In this document: piece by piece, positions 12,112-22,559 of the stretch | How the letters are laid out: each line of letters begins with the position of its first letter | How positions within the stretch are numbered: position 1 is the first letter of the stretch | From: Oscillospiraceae bacterium | GTDB lineage: Bacteria; Bacillota; Clostridia; Oscillospirales; Acutalibacteraceae | Length of the DNA stretch: 50,995 bases | Direction of reading: 5' to 3' | NCBI GenBank assembly: GCA_015065505.1 | Contig: SVQE01000011.1 | Location: forward strand, 1 to 50,995 | Position numbers and translations under genes: made by a program | Notes under the pieces: model-generated | What the model saw: the letters and a program-made list of their open reading frames with translations, nothing else | Database searches by the model: none | What the model was told of the DNA's origin: nothing

Positions 12112-12769
12112 AATAATCTTTTTCGTCAAGCTTTCCGAAGGTGTTGAAGGGATAATACCTGAATTTTACCTTTCCGATAATCAAATCGCGGTCAACATAG
12201 TTCGTTGTAATCCAGTAGCGCGAATCGATTGAGCTTTCTCTGTTATCACCCATAACGAAATAGCTGTTTTCGGGGACGGTGTACGGTCCGAAATTACCTG
12301 TGGGCGTGCACGCGGTTATGAATTCATCCTCAAGCTGAGAGGTGTTTCCGTCCTTATCCGTTGCATAAACAACGCCGTTAACAATGGTTATTGTTTCGCC
12401 CGGAAGCCCGATAATTCTTTTAACATAGTATTCCTTTTCATTTCCTTTAGCAACCTCATCGGGAGCCTTGAAAATGATGATATCGTATCTCTCGGGGTCG
12501 TTGAAATAATATTCAATTCGGCTTGCAATAATTCTGTCGCCCTCGTGGATTGTGTTGAGCATTGAGCCCGTCGGAACAACGGCATTTGCAAACACAAAGG
12601 TTTTAAGAAGCATTGCAACAATAAGCGCAATAATTATAGGAAGAAGAAAGCTTAGTGTTTCTTTAAGCGGTGAGCTCTTTTTAACCTCAATCTCTGCGCC
12701 GCAATCCTTGCAGATGTATTTATCCTCAACCTTTTCTATGTTTTTGCTGTTGCATTCAGTACATTTCAT
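12110..12769 (-). CDS. lepB: Signal peptidase I with N-terminal zinc ribbon
   Basis: CTEC...CKDCG ribbon, TM helix, PTGSM (Ser), YYVKRIIGLPGE (Lys), VMGDNRESSIDSRYW. Confidence 0.93.
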   Translation of the reverse strand: MKCTECNSKNIEKVEDKYICKDCGAEIEVKKSSPLKETLSFLLPIIIALIVAMLLKTFVFANAVVPTGSMLNTIHEGDRIIASRIEYYFNDPERYDIIIFKAPDEVAKGNEKEYYVKRIIGLPGETITIVNGVVYATDKDGNTSQLEDEFITACTPTGNFGPYTVPENSYFVMGDNRESSIDSRYWITTNYVDRDLIIGKVKFRYYPFNTFGKLDEKDY

Positions 12770-12796
12770 AATTATGTCCTCACAGTTTGTTATAGC

Positions 12797-14719
12797 TTAT
12801 TTTGTGAATTTCAAAATCATCAGTTCAAACGGATGAAGTGTTATATCAAGCTTTTCGTTGTATGAGAAAAATCCGCCCGTATCAAGCTGTGATGTAAGGT
12901 ATATTGCCTGGCATCTTGTATTCTGGAAGTTCTCGCTGACACCCATCAGCTTGTTGAAGGTAAGAGTAAGCGGAGTGTTTTCGTCCGTCGGATTTCTCAG
13001 TGCAACAATGCCTTCGCCATCTTCAGTGAAGGAAACATATCCGTAAATATTGTTCTCTTCGGGGTTTCCGCCTATGAATGTTGCATTTTTAAGAATATGA
13101 TAGTTGTTTTTCAAAAAACTCATTGCGCTTGCAAGGGACGCCCATTTTGCATTGTTCATAATCTCGGGCGAGATATACAGCTCGTTGAGCGCCTGGCCTC
13201 TGATTACATTCCAGAAAATGTATTTTGCAAATTCCTGGTCGCTGTATTCAGTTCCTGCAGCCCTTGCGTATATAGGCTCATGATTATAAATCGCGTTAAG
13301 GGGCAGGGCGGAGCTTCTGCGGATAATGCAGTCGTAATATCTTGAATCGCGGTAGGTAAGCTCGGCGTCAAGCCTGCTTTGCTCTTCAATATTTTCCGCA
13401 AAGCCTATATCGGCGCTGTTTTGAAGCCATATCGAATTAACCCACTGCAGCCACCACGGAGACGGGTTAACATAGCAGGTCATATTTATAAACAAATCGC
13501 TGTTTACGCTTCTGAGCTTTTCAAAAAGTGCAATCCAGCTGTGCCACATTTCAGTGGTGAAATACATATCGTTTTCGCCGCCCGTCATATGGTCGTGCTT
13601 TTCGTTTTTACAGGGCGAAAGTGAAAAACCGTCAAGCTTCAGATAGCTAATTGAAAGCTCTCTGATTTTATCGCTGAGAAATTCGCCGAGCAAATCAATA
13701 TATTTCCTTGAGCCAACGCAAACGGCGTTTGATTCGGCATCAAAGTATCCGTTGTTTCCGCTCTGGATTTTTTTGCCCATTTTATTGCTGTATTTATAAC
13801 CGCCCCTTGGCGACAGCCATAAACCGAAGCTGCCCCCGAAATTGCCTGCAAGTGCGGAAATATCCTTAAGCTCATTCGGGAAAGCCTTTGTGTTTATTTC
13901 CCAGAATTTTGCTTTGTTTTTCTGCCAGCCGTCGTCAACAACGAAGCTGTCGATTTTAGGTGCGCCGTGCTGTGTAAGCTGTTCGCGAACCTCGGTGAAG
14001 AGGGATTTAATCTGCTCTTCATTGATTTTGCCCATGCCTTCAAACCAGCTGTTGTAGTTGAAACGTAGCTCTCTTTTCAGGCTGATGAAATCAATGTATT
14101 CAAAAAATGCCTTCTTAACCTCAAAAAGAGTGTTGTCGCTTGCCGCACCCATAACGGTTACGGGGCATTTGAAGTTGTGAACATTTTTGCCGATGAAATA
14201 TCTTACCTGACCTCTGCCGTGGCGGATTCTGTTATCTGTTGCAGGAAATTCACAGCCAAAGAACAGCGAGTCAATGAAAAACGGCTGACCGAGCACAGCC
14301 TGGTATTCGGGTATTTCGCTTCCCTCAATTTTGCCGACTCCGAAATGCGTTTTGGAATTAACAATACCGAAGTTTTCAAGCAGAACGGCATTGATAACCA
14401 TATCGTCACTCTGATTTATGGTGAGCTGCTTGCACAGTGAATTTCCGTCTGCGTGAACCCAGTAGTCAACAGTTACGCTAACCCCCTTGTTTTCGGCAAA
14501 GGTGAAGCTGAGCCTGCCGTTTTCCTCGCTTGATGAAACAACGGGAAGCCTCTTTGATGAAAACTGCGTGCCGTCCTCAAGATAAATAACAAATTCGCTT
14601 GAATTTCCGTCGGGAACGAAATTCATATCTGAAATTTTGTTGTGAATCTGGCTTGCGTAAAAGGTGTTGTTTGCAATTTTAAATTCACGCTTTAAGCGTT
14701 TACTTTCTAATTTGAACAT
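12797..14719 (-). CDS. GH36-like alpha-galactosidase/glycoside hydrolase
   Basis: 640 aa; FVVDDGWQ, GLWLSPRGGY, SYLKLDGF (candidate nucleophile Asp), N-terminal beta-sandwich region. Confidence 0.8.
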   Translation of the reverse strand: MFKLESKRLKREFKIANNTFYASQIHNKISDMNFVPDGNSSEFVIYLEDGTQFSSKRLPVVSSSEENGRLSFTFAENKGVSVTVDYWVHADGNSLCKQLTINQSDDMVINAVLLENFGIVNSKTHFGVGKIEGSEIPEYQAVLGQPFFIDSLFFGCEFPATDNRIRHGRGQVRYFIGKNVHNFKCPVTVMGAASDNTLFEVKKAFFEYIDFISLKRELRFNYNSWFEGMGKINEEQIKSLFTEVREQLTQHGAPKIDSFVVDDGWQKNKAKFWEINTKAFPNELKDISALAGNFGGSFGLWLSPRGGYKYSNKMGKKIQSGNNGYFDAESNAVCVGSRKYIDLLGEFLSDKIRELSISYLKLDGFSLSPCKNEKHDHMTGGENDMYFTTEMWHSWIALFEKLRSVNSDLFINMTCYVNPSPWWLQWVNSIWLQNSADIGFAENIEEQSRLDAELTYRDSRYYDCIIRRSSALPLNAIYNHEPIYARAAGTEYSDQEFAKYIFWNVIRGQALNELYISPEIMNNAKWASLASAMSFLKNNYHILKNATFIGGNPEENNIYGYVSFTEDGEGIVALRNPTDENTPLTLTFNKLMGVSENFQNTRCQAIYLTSQLDTGGFFSYNEKLDITLHPFELMILKFTK

Positions 14720-14740
14720 AAATAATCACCTAACCTATTT

Positions 14741-14872
14741 GCCTTCCCCTTGAGGGGAAGGGGGACCGCTTGCGGTGGATGAGGTGTGTTGCCTTAACAA
14801 CACAGTTACAGTATAGCCACCTCATCAGTCTGCTTCAAGTGTTCGCAGACAGCTTCCCCTCAAGGGGAAGCC
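14741..14872. repeat. MITE-like palindromic element (~132 bp)
   Basis: Ends TTGCCTTCCCCTTGAGGGGAAG and CTTCCCCTCAAGGGGAAGCCAA; inner GGATGAGGTG/CCACCTCATC. Confidence 0.8.
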
Positions 14873-14879
14873 AAATCGG

Positions 14880-15143
14880 TTACTCGCTGCGCTCAGACAA
14901 TTTTATTTCTTCAAGTGCCTTTGCCAACTGGTCGGGGCAGGAGGTTCCTCTGAAATTGCAGTCAATTCCCTTAAGAGAATCAATAACCTCGTCAATTTTT
15001 CTGCCCTTAACAAGTGCGCCGATGCCTTTTAAATTGCCGTTGCAGCCGCCGAGAAATGAAACATTTTCAATAGTGTTGTCATCATTTATATCAATGGTTA
15101 TTTCTCTTGAGCAGGTTTTGCTTGTTTTATATTTATAAGTCAT
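14880..15143 (-). CDS. TSCPD domain protein (TIGR03905-like)
   Basis: 87 aa with FLGGCNGNLKGIGALVKGR and TSCPDQLAKAL; C-terminal SERSE lies in the recurrent repeat core. Confidence 0.85.
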   Translation of the reverse strand: MTYKYKTSKTCSREITIDINDDNTIENVSFLGGCNGNLKGIGALVKGRKIDEVIDSLKGIDCNFRGTSCPDQLAKALEEIKLSERSE

Positions 15144-15230
15144 TTTTATTCTTCTCTTTTCAAAAAATTATCTATATTATTATACATATTATTCGCTCTT
15201 AATTCAACATTAATTTGTGAACTTTACAGA

Positions 15231-15258
15231 TTGACATTTATTAAATATCTGATATAAT
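15231..15258 (+). promoter_or_regulatory. Sigma-A promoter TTGACA-16-TATAAT
   Basis: TTGACA 15231-15236; TATAAT 15253-15258. Confidence 0.8.
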
Positions 15259-15360
15259 AACAGCGCATTGTATCCACAGAGAAAAAACGGTATTTCTCAA
15301 AAGCAGATATTTTGTGTTTTATATCGGCTTTCGGAACAGTAGCAGAAAGGAAAACTAAAT

Positions 15361-15972
15361 ATGAAAACAAACACAAGAAAAATTGTTGGCACAGCACTTT
15401 TTATGGCAATCGTTTTTGTTCTTCAACACCTTGCTGAGTACATTAAAATCGGACCGTTTTCAATCACACTTGTTTTGGCGCCAATTATTGTTGGAGCAGC
15501 TGTGTACGGAATTGGTACTGGTGCTATTTTGGGGTTGGAATTTGGACTTCTTGTATTATTGCCCAGACCCATAGGTACCGGCGATGCGCAACTGTTTCTG
15601 ACACTGAATCCTGTGGCAACCATTGCGGTTGTAATACTTAAGGGCGTGCTTATGGGTCTTGCAGCAAGCGCAGTTTACAGACTTATTGAAACTAAAAATA
15701 AGCTTTTTGCGGCAATCATAGCAGGAATTACAGCTCCTGTTGTAAATACAGGGGTGTTCGTAATAGGCTGCTGGCTTTTCTTTATGCCGACCATAACCGA
15801 ATGGGCAACCGCGGCTGGTGCTGAAAACGCAGGACTTTTTGTTATAACAGGAGTTGTGGGAATTAACTTCTTGATTGAACTTGCAATAAATCTTGTTTTA
15901 AGCACAGTAATTGTAAGGATTATTACAATAGGAAGAAAAGAATCAGGAAAAACCGATAAACCGCAGAGCTGA
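15361..15972 (+). CDS. ECF transporter S component (vitamin uptake, substrate unknown)
   Basis: Multiple TM helices; N-terminal MKTNTRKIVGTALFMAIVFVLQ and hydrophobic layout typical of S components. Confidence 0.75.
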   Translation: MKTNTRKIVGTALFMAIVFVLQHLAEYIKIGPFSITLVLAPIIVGAAVYGIGTGAILGLEFGLLVLLPRPIGTGDAQLFLTLNPVATIAVVILKGVLMGLAASAVYRLIETKNKLFAAIIAGITAPVVNTGVFVIGCWLFFMPTITEWATAAGAENAGLFVITGVVGINFLIELAINLVLSTVIVRIITIGRKESGKTDKPQS

Positions 15973-15992
15973 AAACGCTCTGCGATTTTTTA
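15962..15992 (+). terminator. Terminator after ECF S component
   Basis: GCAGAGC-TGAAAAC-GCTCTGCGATTTTTT. Confidence 0.75.
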
Positions 15993-15994
15993 TA

Positions 15995-16062
15995 ATTGAG
16001 AATTGAGAATGGAGAATTTCGGGTCTGCGACGGCAAATGGCGTTTGTTTTTAATTGGTGTTT
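15995..16062. repeat. Heptamer array (AGAATTG-like) followed by TTTCGGGTC segment
   Basis: ATTGAGAATTGAGAATGGAGAATTTCGGGTC. Confidence 0.6.
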
Positions 16063-16202
16063 ATTGTTGCTCATAATAAGCAAGAAAGTAAGCAAGATAA
16101 TAAGTAAGATAACAGATTTTGGAACCGTTGGTCGTATACCGAGAACGCGCAATGTGCAACTCGAAACGCGAAACTACGTCACATTTTGTACATTTTAACA
16201 TA

Positions 16203-16231
16203 TTGACACTAAGTCCCTATTATTATATAAT
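16203..16231 (+). promoter_or_regulatory. Consensus sigma-A promoter for pyr operon (TTGACA-17-TATAAT)
   Basis: TTGACA 16203-16208, TATAAT 16226-16231, start codon at 16260. Confidence 0.85.
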
Positions 16232-16259
16232 ATTCTTCCGAAAGGATAGGGCTTTACTT

Positions 16260-17531
16260 ATGAAGTTAGTTCTTAAAAATGCTCTCGTCTACACGGGAAA
16301 CGGTTTTGTTCAAAACGAAATACTCATAGAAAACTCAAAAATCAGCGCTATTGGTGTTTCTGTTTCTTCCGATGGGGCTGAGCGTATTATTGATTGTAAA
16401 AATAACTATTTAATTCCGGGTTTCGCAGATGTTCATGTTCATCTTCGTGAGCCCGGTTTTTCATATAAAGAAACGATTAAAACAGGCACCGAGGCTGCGG
16501 CTGCTTCGGGCTACACAGATGTTTGCTCAATGCCAAATGTTAACCCCGTTCCCGATTCCGTTTCGGGGATAAAAGCACAAACGGATATAATTGAGCGCGA
16601 TGCTGTTATAAAGGTTCATCCTTTTGCTTCAATCACCAAAGGCAGAAAGGGCGAGGGTGAGCTTGTTGATTTTGAAAGCCTAAAGGATATTGCAGTCGGC
16701 TTTTCGGATGACGGCTGCGGCGTTCAGGGCGAAAGCGATATGAAAGAAGCTATGAAGTGCTGTGCCGGGCTTGGCAAGGTTATATCCGCCCACTGCGAAG
16801 TAAACGAGCTGTTAAAAGGCGGATATATTCACGGCGGCGAATATGCGCGCCTGCACGGTCATAAGGGCATTTGCTCCGAAAGCGAATGGGCGCAGATTGA
16901 AAGGGATTGCCGTCTTGCCGGAGAAACGGGCTGCCGTTACCATGTTTGCCATATTTCAACAAAGGAAAGCGTTGAAATTATCAGAAAAGCAAAGGCAAGG
17001 GGAGTGCGCGTAACCTGCGAAACCGCACCGCACTATTTAACCCTTTGCGATATGGATATGAAAGAGGAAGGACGCTTTAAAATGAATCCGCCCCTGCGTT
17101 CAGCCGAGGACAGACAAGCTCTGATTGATGGCATAATCGACGGCACTGTTGATGTTATAGCAACCGACCACGCGCCCCATTCAAAAGAGGAAAAAAGCAA
17201 GGGGCTTGCAGGCTCGGCAATGGGAATAGTCGGGCTTGAAACCGCGTTCCCCGTGCTGTATACAAAGCTTGTTAAAACGGGGGTTATAACCCTTGAAAAG
17301 CTTATAGAGCTTATGAGCGTTAAGCCGAGGGAGATATTCAGCCTCGGCAGCGGCAGAATAGCCGAGGGCGAAACCGCCGATTTAGCGCTGATTGATATTA
17401 ACCGAGAATTCACGGTGAACCCCGATGAATTCAAATCTATGGGCAGGGCAACACCCTTTGAGGGCTGGAAGCTTTGCGGAAAAAATATTATGACTATATG
17501 CGAAGGAGAGGTCGTTTATGAAGCCATATAA
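16260..17531 (+). CDS. pyrC: Dihydroorotase
   Basis: DVHVHLREPGFSYKETIKTGTEAAAASGYT, DVIATDHAPHS motifs; start trimmed from ORF 16119. Confidence 0.96.
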   Translation: MKLVLKNALVYTGNGFVQNEILIENSKISAIGVSVSSDGAERIIDCKNNYLIPGFADVHVHLREPGFSYKETIKTGTEAAAASGYTDVCSMPNVNPVPDSVSGIKAQTDIIERDAVIKVHPFASITKGRKGEGELVDFESLKDIAVGFSDDGCGVQGESDMKEAMKCCAGLGKVISAHCEVNELLKGGYIHGGEYARLHGHKGICSESEWAQIERDCRLAGETGCRYHVCHISTKESVEIIRKAKARGVRVTCETAPHYLTLCDMDMKEEGRFKMNPPLRSAEDRQALIDGIIDGTVDVIATDHAPHSKEEKSKGLAGSAMGIVGLETAFPVLYTKLVKTGVITLEKLIELMSVKPREIFSLGSGRIAEGETADLALIDINREFTVNPDEFKSMGRATPFEGWKLCGKNIMTICEGEVVYEAI

Positions 17532-18615
17532 CAAAAAAATCATCCTTGAAAACGGTAAAGAGTTTTACGGCTACGGCTTTGGCGCCGAGAAAACCGCTAT
17601 AAATGAAATCGTTTTCAACACCTCGATGGTTGGATATCAGGAAATACTGTCTGACCCGTCTTACACCGACCAGATGGTTTGTATGACATATCCTCTTATC
17701 GGTAACTACGGAATCTGCGACGAGGATTTTGAAACAAGAGTTCCCACTATGGGCGGTCTTATTGTTCGCGAATACAACGATTTGCCTTCGAATTTCAGAT
17801 ACACAAAAACTCTTTCCGAGGTTCTTGATGAATACGATATTCCGGGTATCAGCGGAGTGGACACAAGAATGATAACCCGAATCATCCGCGATGAGGGAAG
17901 TATGAAGGTTATGATTTGCGATGCCGATATGCCCTTTGATAAGGCATATAAAATGCTGATTAACTACAGAATACCAACCGATATGGTGTCGCGTGTTTCG
18001 TGCAAAAAGCGCTGGTATTCAAGAACGCCAAATCATAAATACGATGTTGTTGCGATAGATTGCGGAATTAAAATGAACATAGTCCGCAAGCTTAATGAAA
18101 AGGGCTGCAATGTAACCGTTGTTCCCTATAACATAACAGCCGAGGAAATCCTCTCAATGAAGCCCGACGGCTTATTCCTCTCAAACGGACCGGGCAACCC
18201 CGAGGATGTAACCGAGGTTATCGAGGTTGTTCGTCAGCTTAAGGGCAAGCTTCCGATTTTCGGAATATGCCTCGGCCATCAGATGATTTCTCTCGCGCTC
18301 GGCGCTAAAACCTTCAAAATGAAGTTCGGCCACAGGGGCGGCAATCATCCCGTTAAGAATTTAAAAACGGGCAAGCTTGAAATAACCTCGCAGAATCATT
18401 CCTATGCTGTTGACACTGCCTCGCTTGAAAACACCGAGCTTACAATGACGCATATCAATTTGCTTGATAACACTGCCGAGGGCGTTGAATCACCCGAAAA
18501 CAAGCTTTTCTCGGTGCAGTACCACCCCGAAAGCGCACCAGGTCCGCAGGACAGCGAATACCTTTTTGATAAGTTCATAAAATTAATGGATAAGGAGGCG
18601 AAGGTCAATGTCTAA
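17518..18615 (+). CDS. carA: Carbamoyl-phosphate synthase small subunit
   Basis: [24 protein letters not shown] glutaminase motif, [13 protein letters not shown]. Confidence 0.98.
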   Translation: MKPYNKKIILENGKEFYGYGFGAEKTAINEIVFNTSMVGYQEILSDPSYTDQMVCMTYPLIGNYGICDEDFETRVPTMGGLIVREYNDLPSNFRYTKTLSEVLDEYDIPGISGVDTRMITRIIRDEGSMKVMICDADMPFDKAYKMLINYRIPTDMVSRVSCKKRWYSRTPNHKYDVVAIDCGIKMNIVRKLNEKGCNVTVVPYNITAEEILSMKPDGLFLSNGPGNPEDVTEVIEVVRQLKGKLPIFGICLGHQMISLALGAKTFKMKFGHRGGNHPVKNLKTGKLEITSQNHSYAVDTASLENTELTMTHINLLDNTAEGVESPENKLFSVQYHPESAPGPQDSEYLFDKFIKLMDKEAKVNV

Positions 18616-21600
18616 GCGTACTGATATAAACAAGGTTCTTGTAATCGGCTCGGGTCCCATTGTTATCGGACAGGCTGCCGAATTCGACTATTCGGGAACA
18701 CAGGCTTGCCTTGCGCTTCGTGAGGAGGGCTATGAGGTTGTTTTAATCAACTCAAACCCTGCAACCATTATGACCGATACCGATATAGCCGATAAGGTTT
18801 ATATGGAGCCTTTAACACTTGAATATGTTGCAAGAATTATCCGCCACGAGCGCCCCGACGCAATTCTTCCGTCACTTGGAGGACAGACGGGGCTCAACCT
18901 TGCAGTTCAGCTTGCAAGAAAGGGCGTTTTAAGGGAATGCGATGTTGAAATTCTCGGAACCTCCTTTGAAGCAATCGAAAGAGCTGAGGACAGAGAAAAA
19001 TTCAAGGAGCTCTGCGAATCGCTCGGCGAGCCTGTGCTTCCGAGTGAGATAACAAACACCCTTGAGGACGGACTTCGTGCTGCCGAGGAAATCGGCTATC
19101 CCGTTGTGCTTCGTCCTGCCTTCACACTCGGCGGAACGGGCGGCGGCTTTGCAGATAATGAAGAAGAATGCAGAACAATGCTGAAAAATGCGCTTGCGCT
19201 TTCTCCCGTTCATCAGGTTCTTGTTGAAAAGTCAATCAAGGGCTATAAGGAAATTGAATACGAAGTAATGCGCGATGCAAACGACACCGCAATAACCATC
19301 TGTAATATGGAAAATATCGACCCCGTTGGTGTTCATACGGGCGACAGTGTTGTTGTTGCACCCTCGCAGACATTAACAAATAAAGAATATCATATGCTGC
19401 GCGACAGCGCTCTGAAAATCATCCGCGAGCTTGAAATAGAGGGCGGCTGCAATGTTCAGTTTGCGCTCGACCCCCATTCCTTTAACTACTATCTTATCGA
19501 GGTTAACCCAAGAGTTTCGCGTTCCTCGGCGCTTGCCTCAAAGGCATCGGGCTATCCTATTGCAAGAGTCAGCGCAAAAATCGCCGTTGGTATGCGCCTT
19601 GATGAAATTCAGATTGCAAACACGCCTGCTTCCTTTGAGCCGACTCTTGACTATGTTGTTTCAAAGATTGCGCGTTTTCCGTTTGATAAATTTGCAGATG
19701 CAAACAACACGCTCAACACTCAGATGAAGGCAACGGGCGAGGTTATGGCAATCGGCAGAACAATGGAGGAAAGCCTGCTTAAGGCAATCCGTTCGCTTGA
19801 AATCGGCGTTTGCCACCTCTACGATAAGAAGTTCGACAGCTTTTCAAGCGATGAGCTGATTGAATATATCAAAACGGGAACTGACGACAGACTTTTTGCA
19901 ATAGGTCAGCTAATCAGAAACGGCGTAGACCTCAACTTAATCTATAACGCAACAAAAATTGATATGTTCTTCCTCGACAAGCTCAAGAATATCGTTGAGT
20001 TTGAAAATGTGCTGAAGGATAACAAGGGCGATGTTCAGACTCTTAAGGATGCAAAGAGAATGGGCATTTCCGATAAATATATCGGAATAGTATGGGGCTT
20101 GACGGAAGCCGAGGTTTTCGCTCTCAGAAAAGAAAACGGCATTTTCCCCGTATACAAGATGATAGATACCTGCGCTTCCGAGTTTGATAGCTATGTTCCG
20201 TATTTCTATTCAACCTATGAGCAGGAAAACGAAAGCATTGTAAGCGATAAAAAGAAGATTGTTGTGCTTGGCTCGGGACCAATCAGAATCGGTCAGGGCG
20301 TTGAATTTGATTACTCAACAGTTCACGCAATCTGGTCGATCCGCGATGCAGGCTATGAAGCAATTATCATAAACAACAACCCCGAAACCGTTTCAACCGA
20401 CTACACAACCTCGGATAAGCTTTATTTTGAGCCCCTCACCGTTGAGGATGTTATGAATATAATCGAGCTTGAAAATCCTCTCGGAATAGTTGTGTCACTC
20501 GGCGGACAGACGGCAATAAATCTTGCTGCACCGCTTGATGCACTTGGAGTTCCGATTATCGGAACAGATGTTAAGGCAATCGACAGAGCCGAAAACCGCG
20601 ATTCCTTTGAAAAGGTTATGGAAGCCCTCGGTATACCGCAGCCCAAGGGACTTGCAGTAACGGATATTGAAGAGGGTGTAAGGGTTGCAAAGGAAATAGG
20701 CTATCCCGTTTTAGTTCGTCCTTCCTTCGTTCTCGGAGGACGCGCAATGCAGATTGTTGCAAATGAGGAAAGCCTTCGTCACTATCTGCAGACTGCGGTT
20801 GAAATCAACACCGAACAGCCCGTTCTGGTTGATAAATACATTATGGGCAAGGAGCTCGAGGTTGATGCAATCTGCGACGGCGAGAATGTTTTTGTTCCGG
20901 GAATTATGGAGCACGTTGAAAGAACGGGCGTTCATTCGGGCGACAGTATTTCGGTTTATCCAACCTTCTCGGTTTCGCAGAATGTTAAGGATAAAATACT
21001 TGACTACACTGTTAAGCTCGGCAAGGCAATCGGCATTATCGGACTTTATAACATCCAGTTCATTGCCGATGAAAAAGAGGATGTTTATGTAATCGAGGTT
21101 AATCCGCGTTCATCAAGAACGGTTCCGTTCTTATCAAAGGCAACCTCGGTGCCGATGGCGCATATTGCAACTCAGGTTATCTTAGGTCATTCGCTCAAAG
21201 AGCAGGGCTGCACAGAGGTTTATCCTGCCGAGAAGAAGCGTTGGTATGTTAAAGCGCCTGCATTCTCGTTCAGCAAGCTCAAGGGTATGGATACCTATCT
21301 TTCACCCGAAATGAAATCAACGGGCGAGGCAATCGGTTATGATAAGCACCTCAACCGTGCATTATATAAAGCAATTCAGGCATCGGGACTCAATGTTGCA
21401 AACTACGGAACAGTGCTTGTAACGATTGCAGATAACGATAAGCCAAAGGCGCTTCCTCTTGTTCAGCGCTTCTATGAGCTCGGATTCAATATCGAGGCAA
21501 CAGAGGGAACTGCAAAATATCTTAAAGAGCACGGCATAAGAACAAGAGTTCGTCAGAAGATTTCGCAAAACGGAAGCGATGAAATTCTTGTTGCTCTTCG

Positions 21601-21793
21601 TCAGGGACATATTGCATATGTTATCAACACCATTGACATCAACGCAGGCGACAGCCATTCCGACGGCTCGTCAATCCGCCGCGCAGCAGTTGATAACAAT
21701 GTAACAATGTTCACATCGCTTGATACGGTGCGCGTGCTGCTTGATGTACTTGAAGAGATAACACTCGGCGTATCGACGATAGACGCAGAGTAA
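18608..21793 (+). CDS. carB: Carbamoyl-phosphate synthase large subunit
   Basis: 1061 aa, two repeated ATP-grasp halves ([19 protein letters not shown] / [18 protein letters not shown]). Confidence 0.99.
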   Translation: MSKRTDINKVLVIGSGPIVIGQAAEFDYSGTQACLALREEGYEVVLINSNPATIMTDTDIADKVYMEPLTLEYVARIIRHERPDAILPSLGGQTGLNLAVQLARKGVLRECDVEILGTSFEAIERAEDREKFKELCESLGEPVLPSEITNTLEDGLRAAEEIGYPVVLRPAFTLGGTGGGFADNEEECRTMLKNALALSPVHQVLVEKSIKGYKEIEYEVMRDANDTAITICNMENIDPVGVHTGDSVVVAPSQTLTNKEYHMLRDSALKIIRELEIEGGCNVQFALDPHSFNYYLIEVNPRVSRSSALASKASGYPIARVSAKIAVGMRLDEIQIANTPASFEPTLDYVVSKIARFPFDKFADANNTLNTQMKATGEVMAIGRTMEESLLKAIRSLEIGVCHLYDKKFDSFSSDELIEYIKTGTDDRLFAIGQLIRNGVDLNLIYNATKIDMFFLDKLKNIVEFENVLKDNKGDVQTLKDAKRMGISDKYIGIVWGLTEAEVFALRKENGIFPVYKMIDTCASEFDSYVPYFYSTYEQENESIVSDKKKIVVLGSGPIRIGQGVEFDYSTVHAIWSIRDAGYEAIIINNNPETVSTDYTTSDKLYFEPLTVEDVMNIIELENPLGIVVSLGGQTAINLAAPLDALGVPIIGTDVKAIDRAENRDSFEKVMEALGIPQPKGLAVTDIEEGVRVAKEIGYPVLVRPSFVLGGRAMQIVANEESLRHYLQTAVEINTEQPVLVDKYIMGKELEVDAICDGENVFVPGIMEHVERTGVHSGDSISVYPTFSVSQNVKDKILDYTVKLGKAIGIIGLYNIQFIADEKEDVYVIEVNPRSSRTVPFLSKATSVPMAHIATQVILGHSLKEQGCTEVYPAEKKRWYVKAPAFSFSKLKGMDTYLSPEMKSTGEAIGYDKHLNRALYKAIQASGLNVANYGTVLVTIADNDKPKALPLVQRFYELGFNIEATEGTAKYLKEHGIRTRVRQKISQNGSDEILVALRQGHIAYVINTIDINAGDSHSDGSSIRRAAVDNNVTMFTSLDTVRVLLDVLEEITLGVSTIDAE

Positions 21794-21830
21794 ACGTGAC
21801 CCGTGACCCGTGGTACGTGATTCGTGATTT
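21794..21830. repeat. Heptamer array (GTGACCC/GTGATTC) between carB and pyrK
   Basis: ACGTGACCCGTGACCCGTGGTACGTGATTCGTGATTT. Confidence 0.75.
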
Positions 21831-21842
21831 AAAGGATTATTT

Positions 21843-22559
21843 ATGTTTAATATTATTGAAAACAAAAAAATCGCCAAAGATGTTTATAAAATGCTTCTTG
21901 AGGGCGATACATCAAAAATAACCGCACCCGGTCAGTTTGTTAATATCAAGCTCGATGGCAGATTCCTGCGCCGTCCGATTTCAGTTTGCGATTGTGGGGA
22001 AAACAAGCTCACTTTAATCTATAAGGTTGTAGGCGAGGGCACTGAGCAGATGTGTGAAATGCAGCAGGGCGAGGAGCTTGATATATTAACAGGGCTCGGC
22101 AACGGCTATGATATTTCTAAATCAAAAAAGCCGCTTCTAATCGGCGGCGGTGTCGGCGTGCCACCGCTTTACTATCTTGCAAAATGCCTGATTGAAAGCG
22201 GACAAAAGCCCTCGGTTATTCTCGGCTTCAACACTGCTGATGAAGTGTTTTTGGAAAATGAATTCAAGGCAATCGGCTGTGAAACCTTTGTAACAACCGT
22301 TGACGGCAGCTATGGCATAAAAGGCTTTGTAACCGATGCGCTGGGTGCGGCCCATTATGATTACTTCTACACCTGCGGACCTATGCCGATGTTTAAAGCA
22401 GTTGAAGCCGCTGTTAAAACAAGCGGTCAGTTCAGCTTTGAAGAGAGAATGGGCTGCGGCTTCGGCGCTTGTATGGGCTGTTCCTGCAAAACGAAGGACG
22501 GCTACAAGCGAATCTGCAAGGACGGTCCCGTTCTTGAAAGGGAGGAAATCCTATGGTAG
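21843..22559 (+). CDS. pyrK: Dihydroorotate dehydrogenase electron transfer subunit
   Basis: LRRPISVCD FAD motif, LIGGGVGVPPLYYLAK, C-terminal Fe-S cysteines CGFGACMGCSCK...C. Confidence 0.96.
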   Translation: MFNIIENKKIAKDVYKMLLEGDTSKITAPGQFVNIKLDGRFLRRPISVCDCGENKLTLIYKVVGEGTEQMCEMQQGEELDILTGLGNGYDISKSKKPLLIGGGVGVPPLYYLAKCLIESGQKPSVILGFNTADEVFLENEFKAIGCETFVTTVDGSYGIKGFVTDALGAAHYDYFYTCGPMPMFKAVEAAVKTSGQFSFEERMGCGFGACMGCSCKTKDGYKRICKDGPVLEREEILW

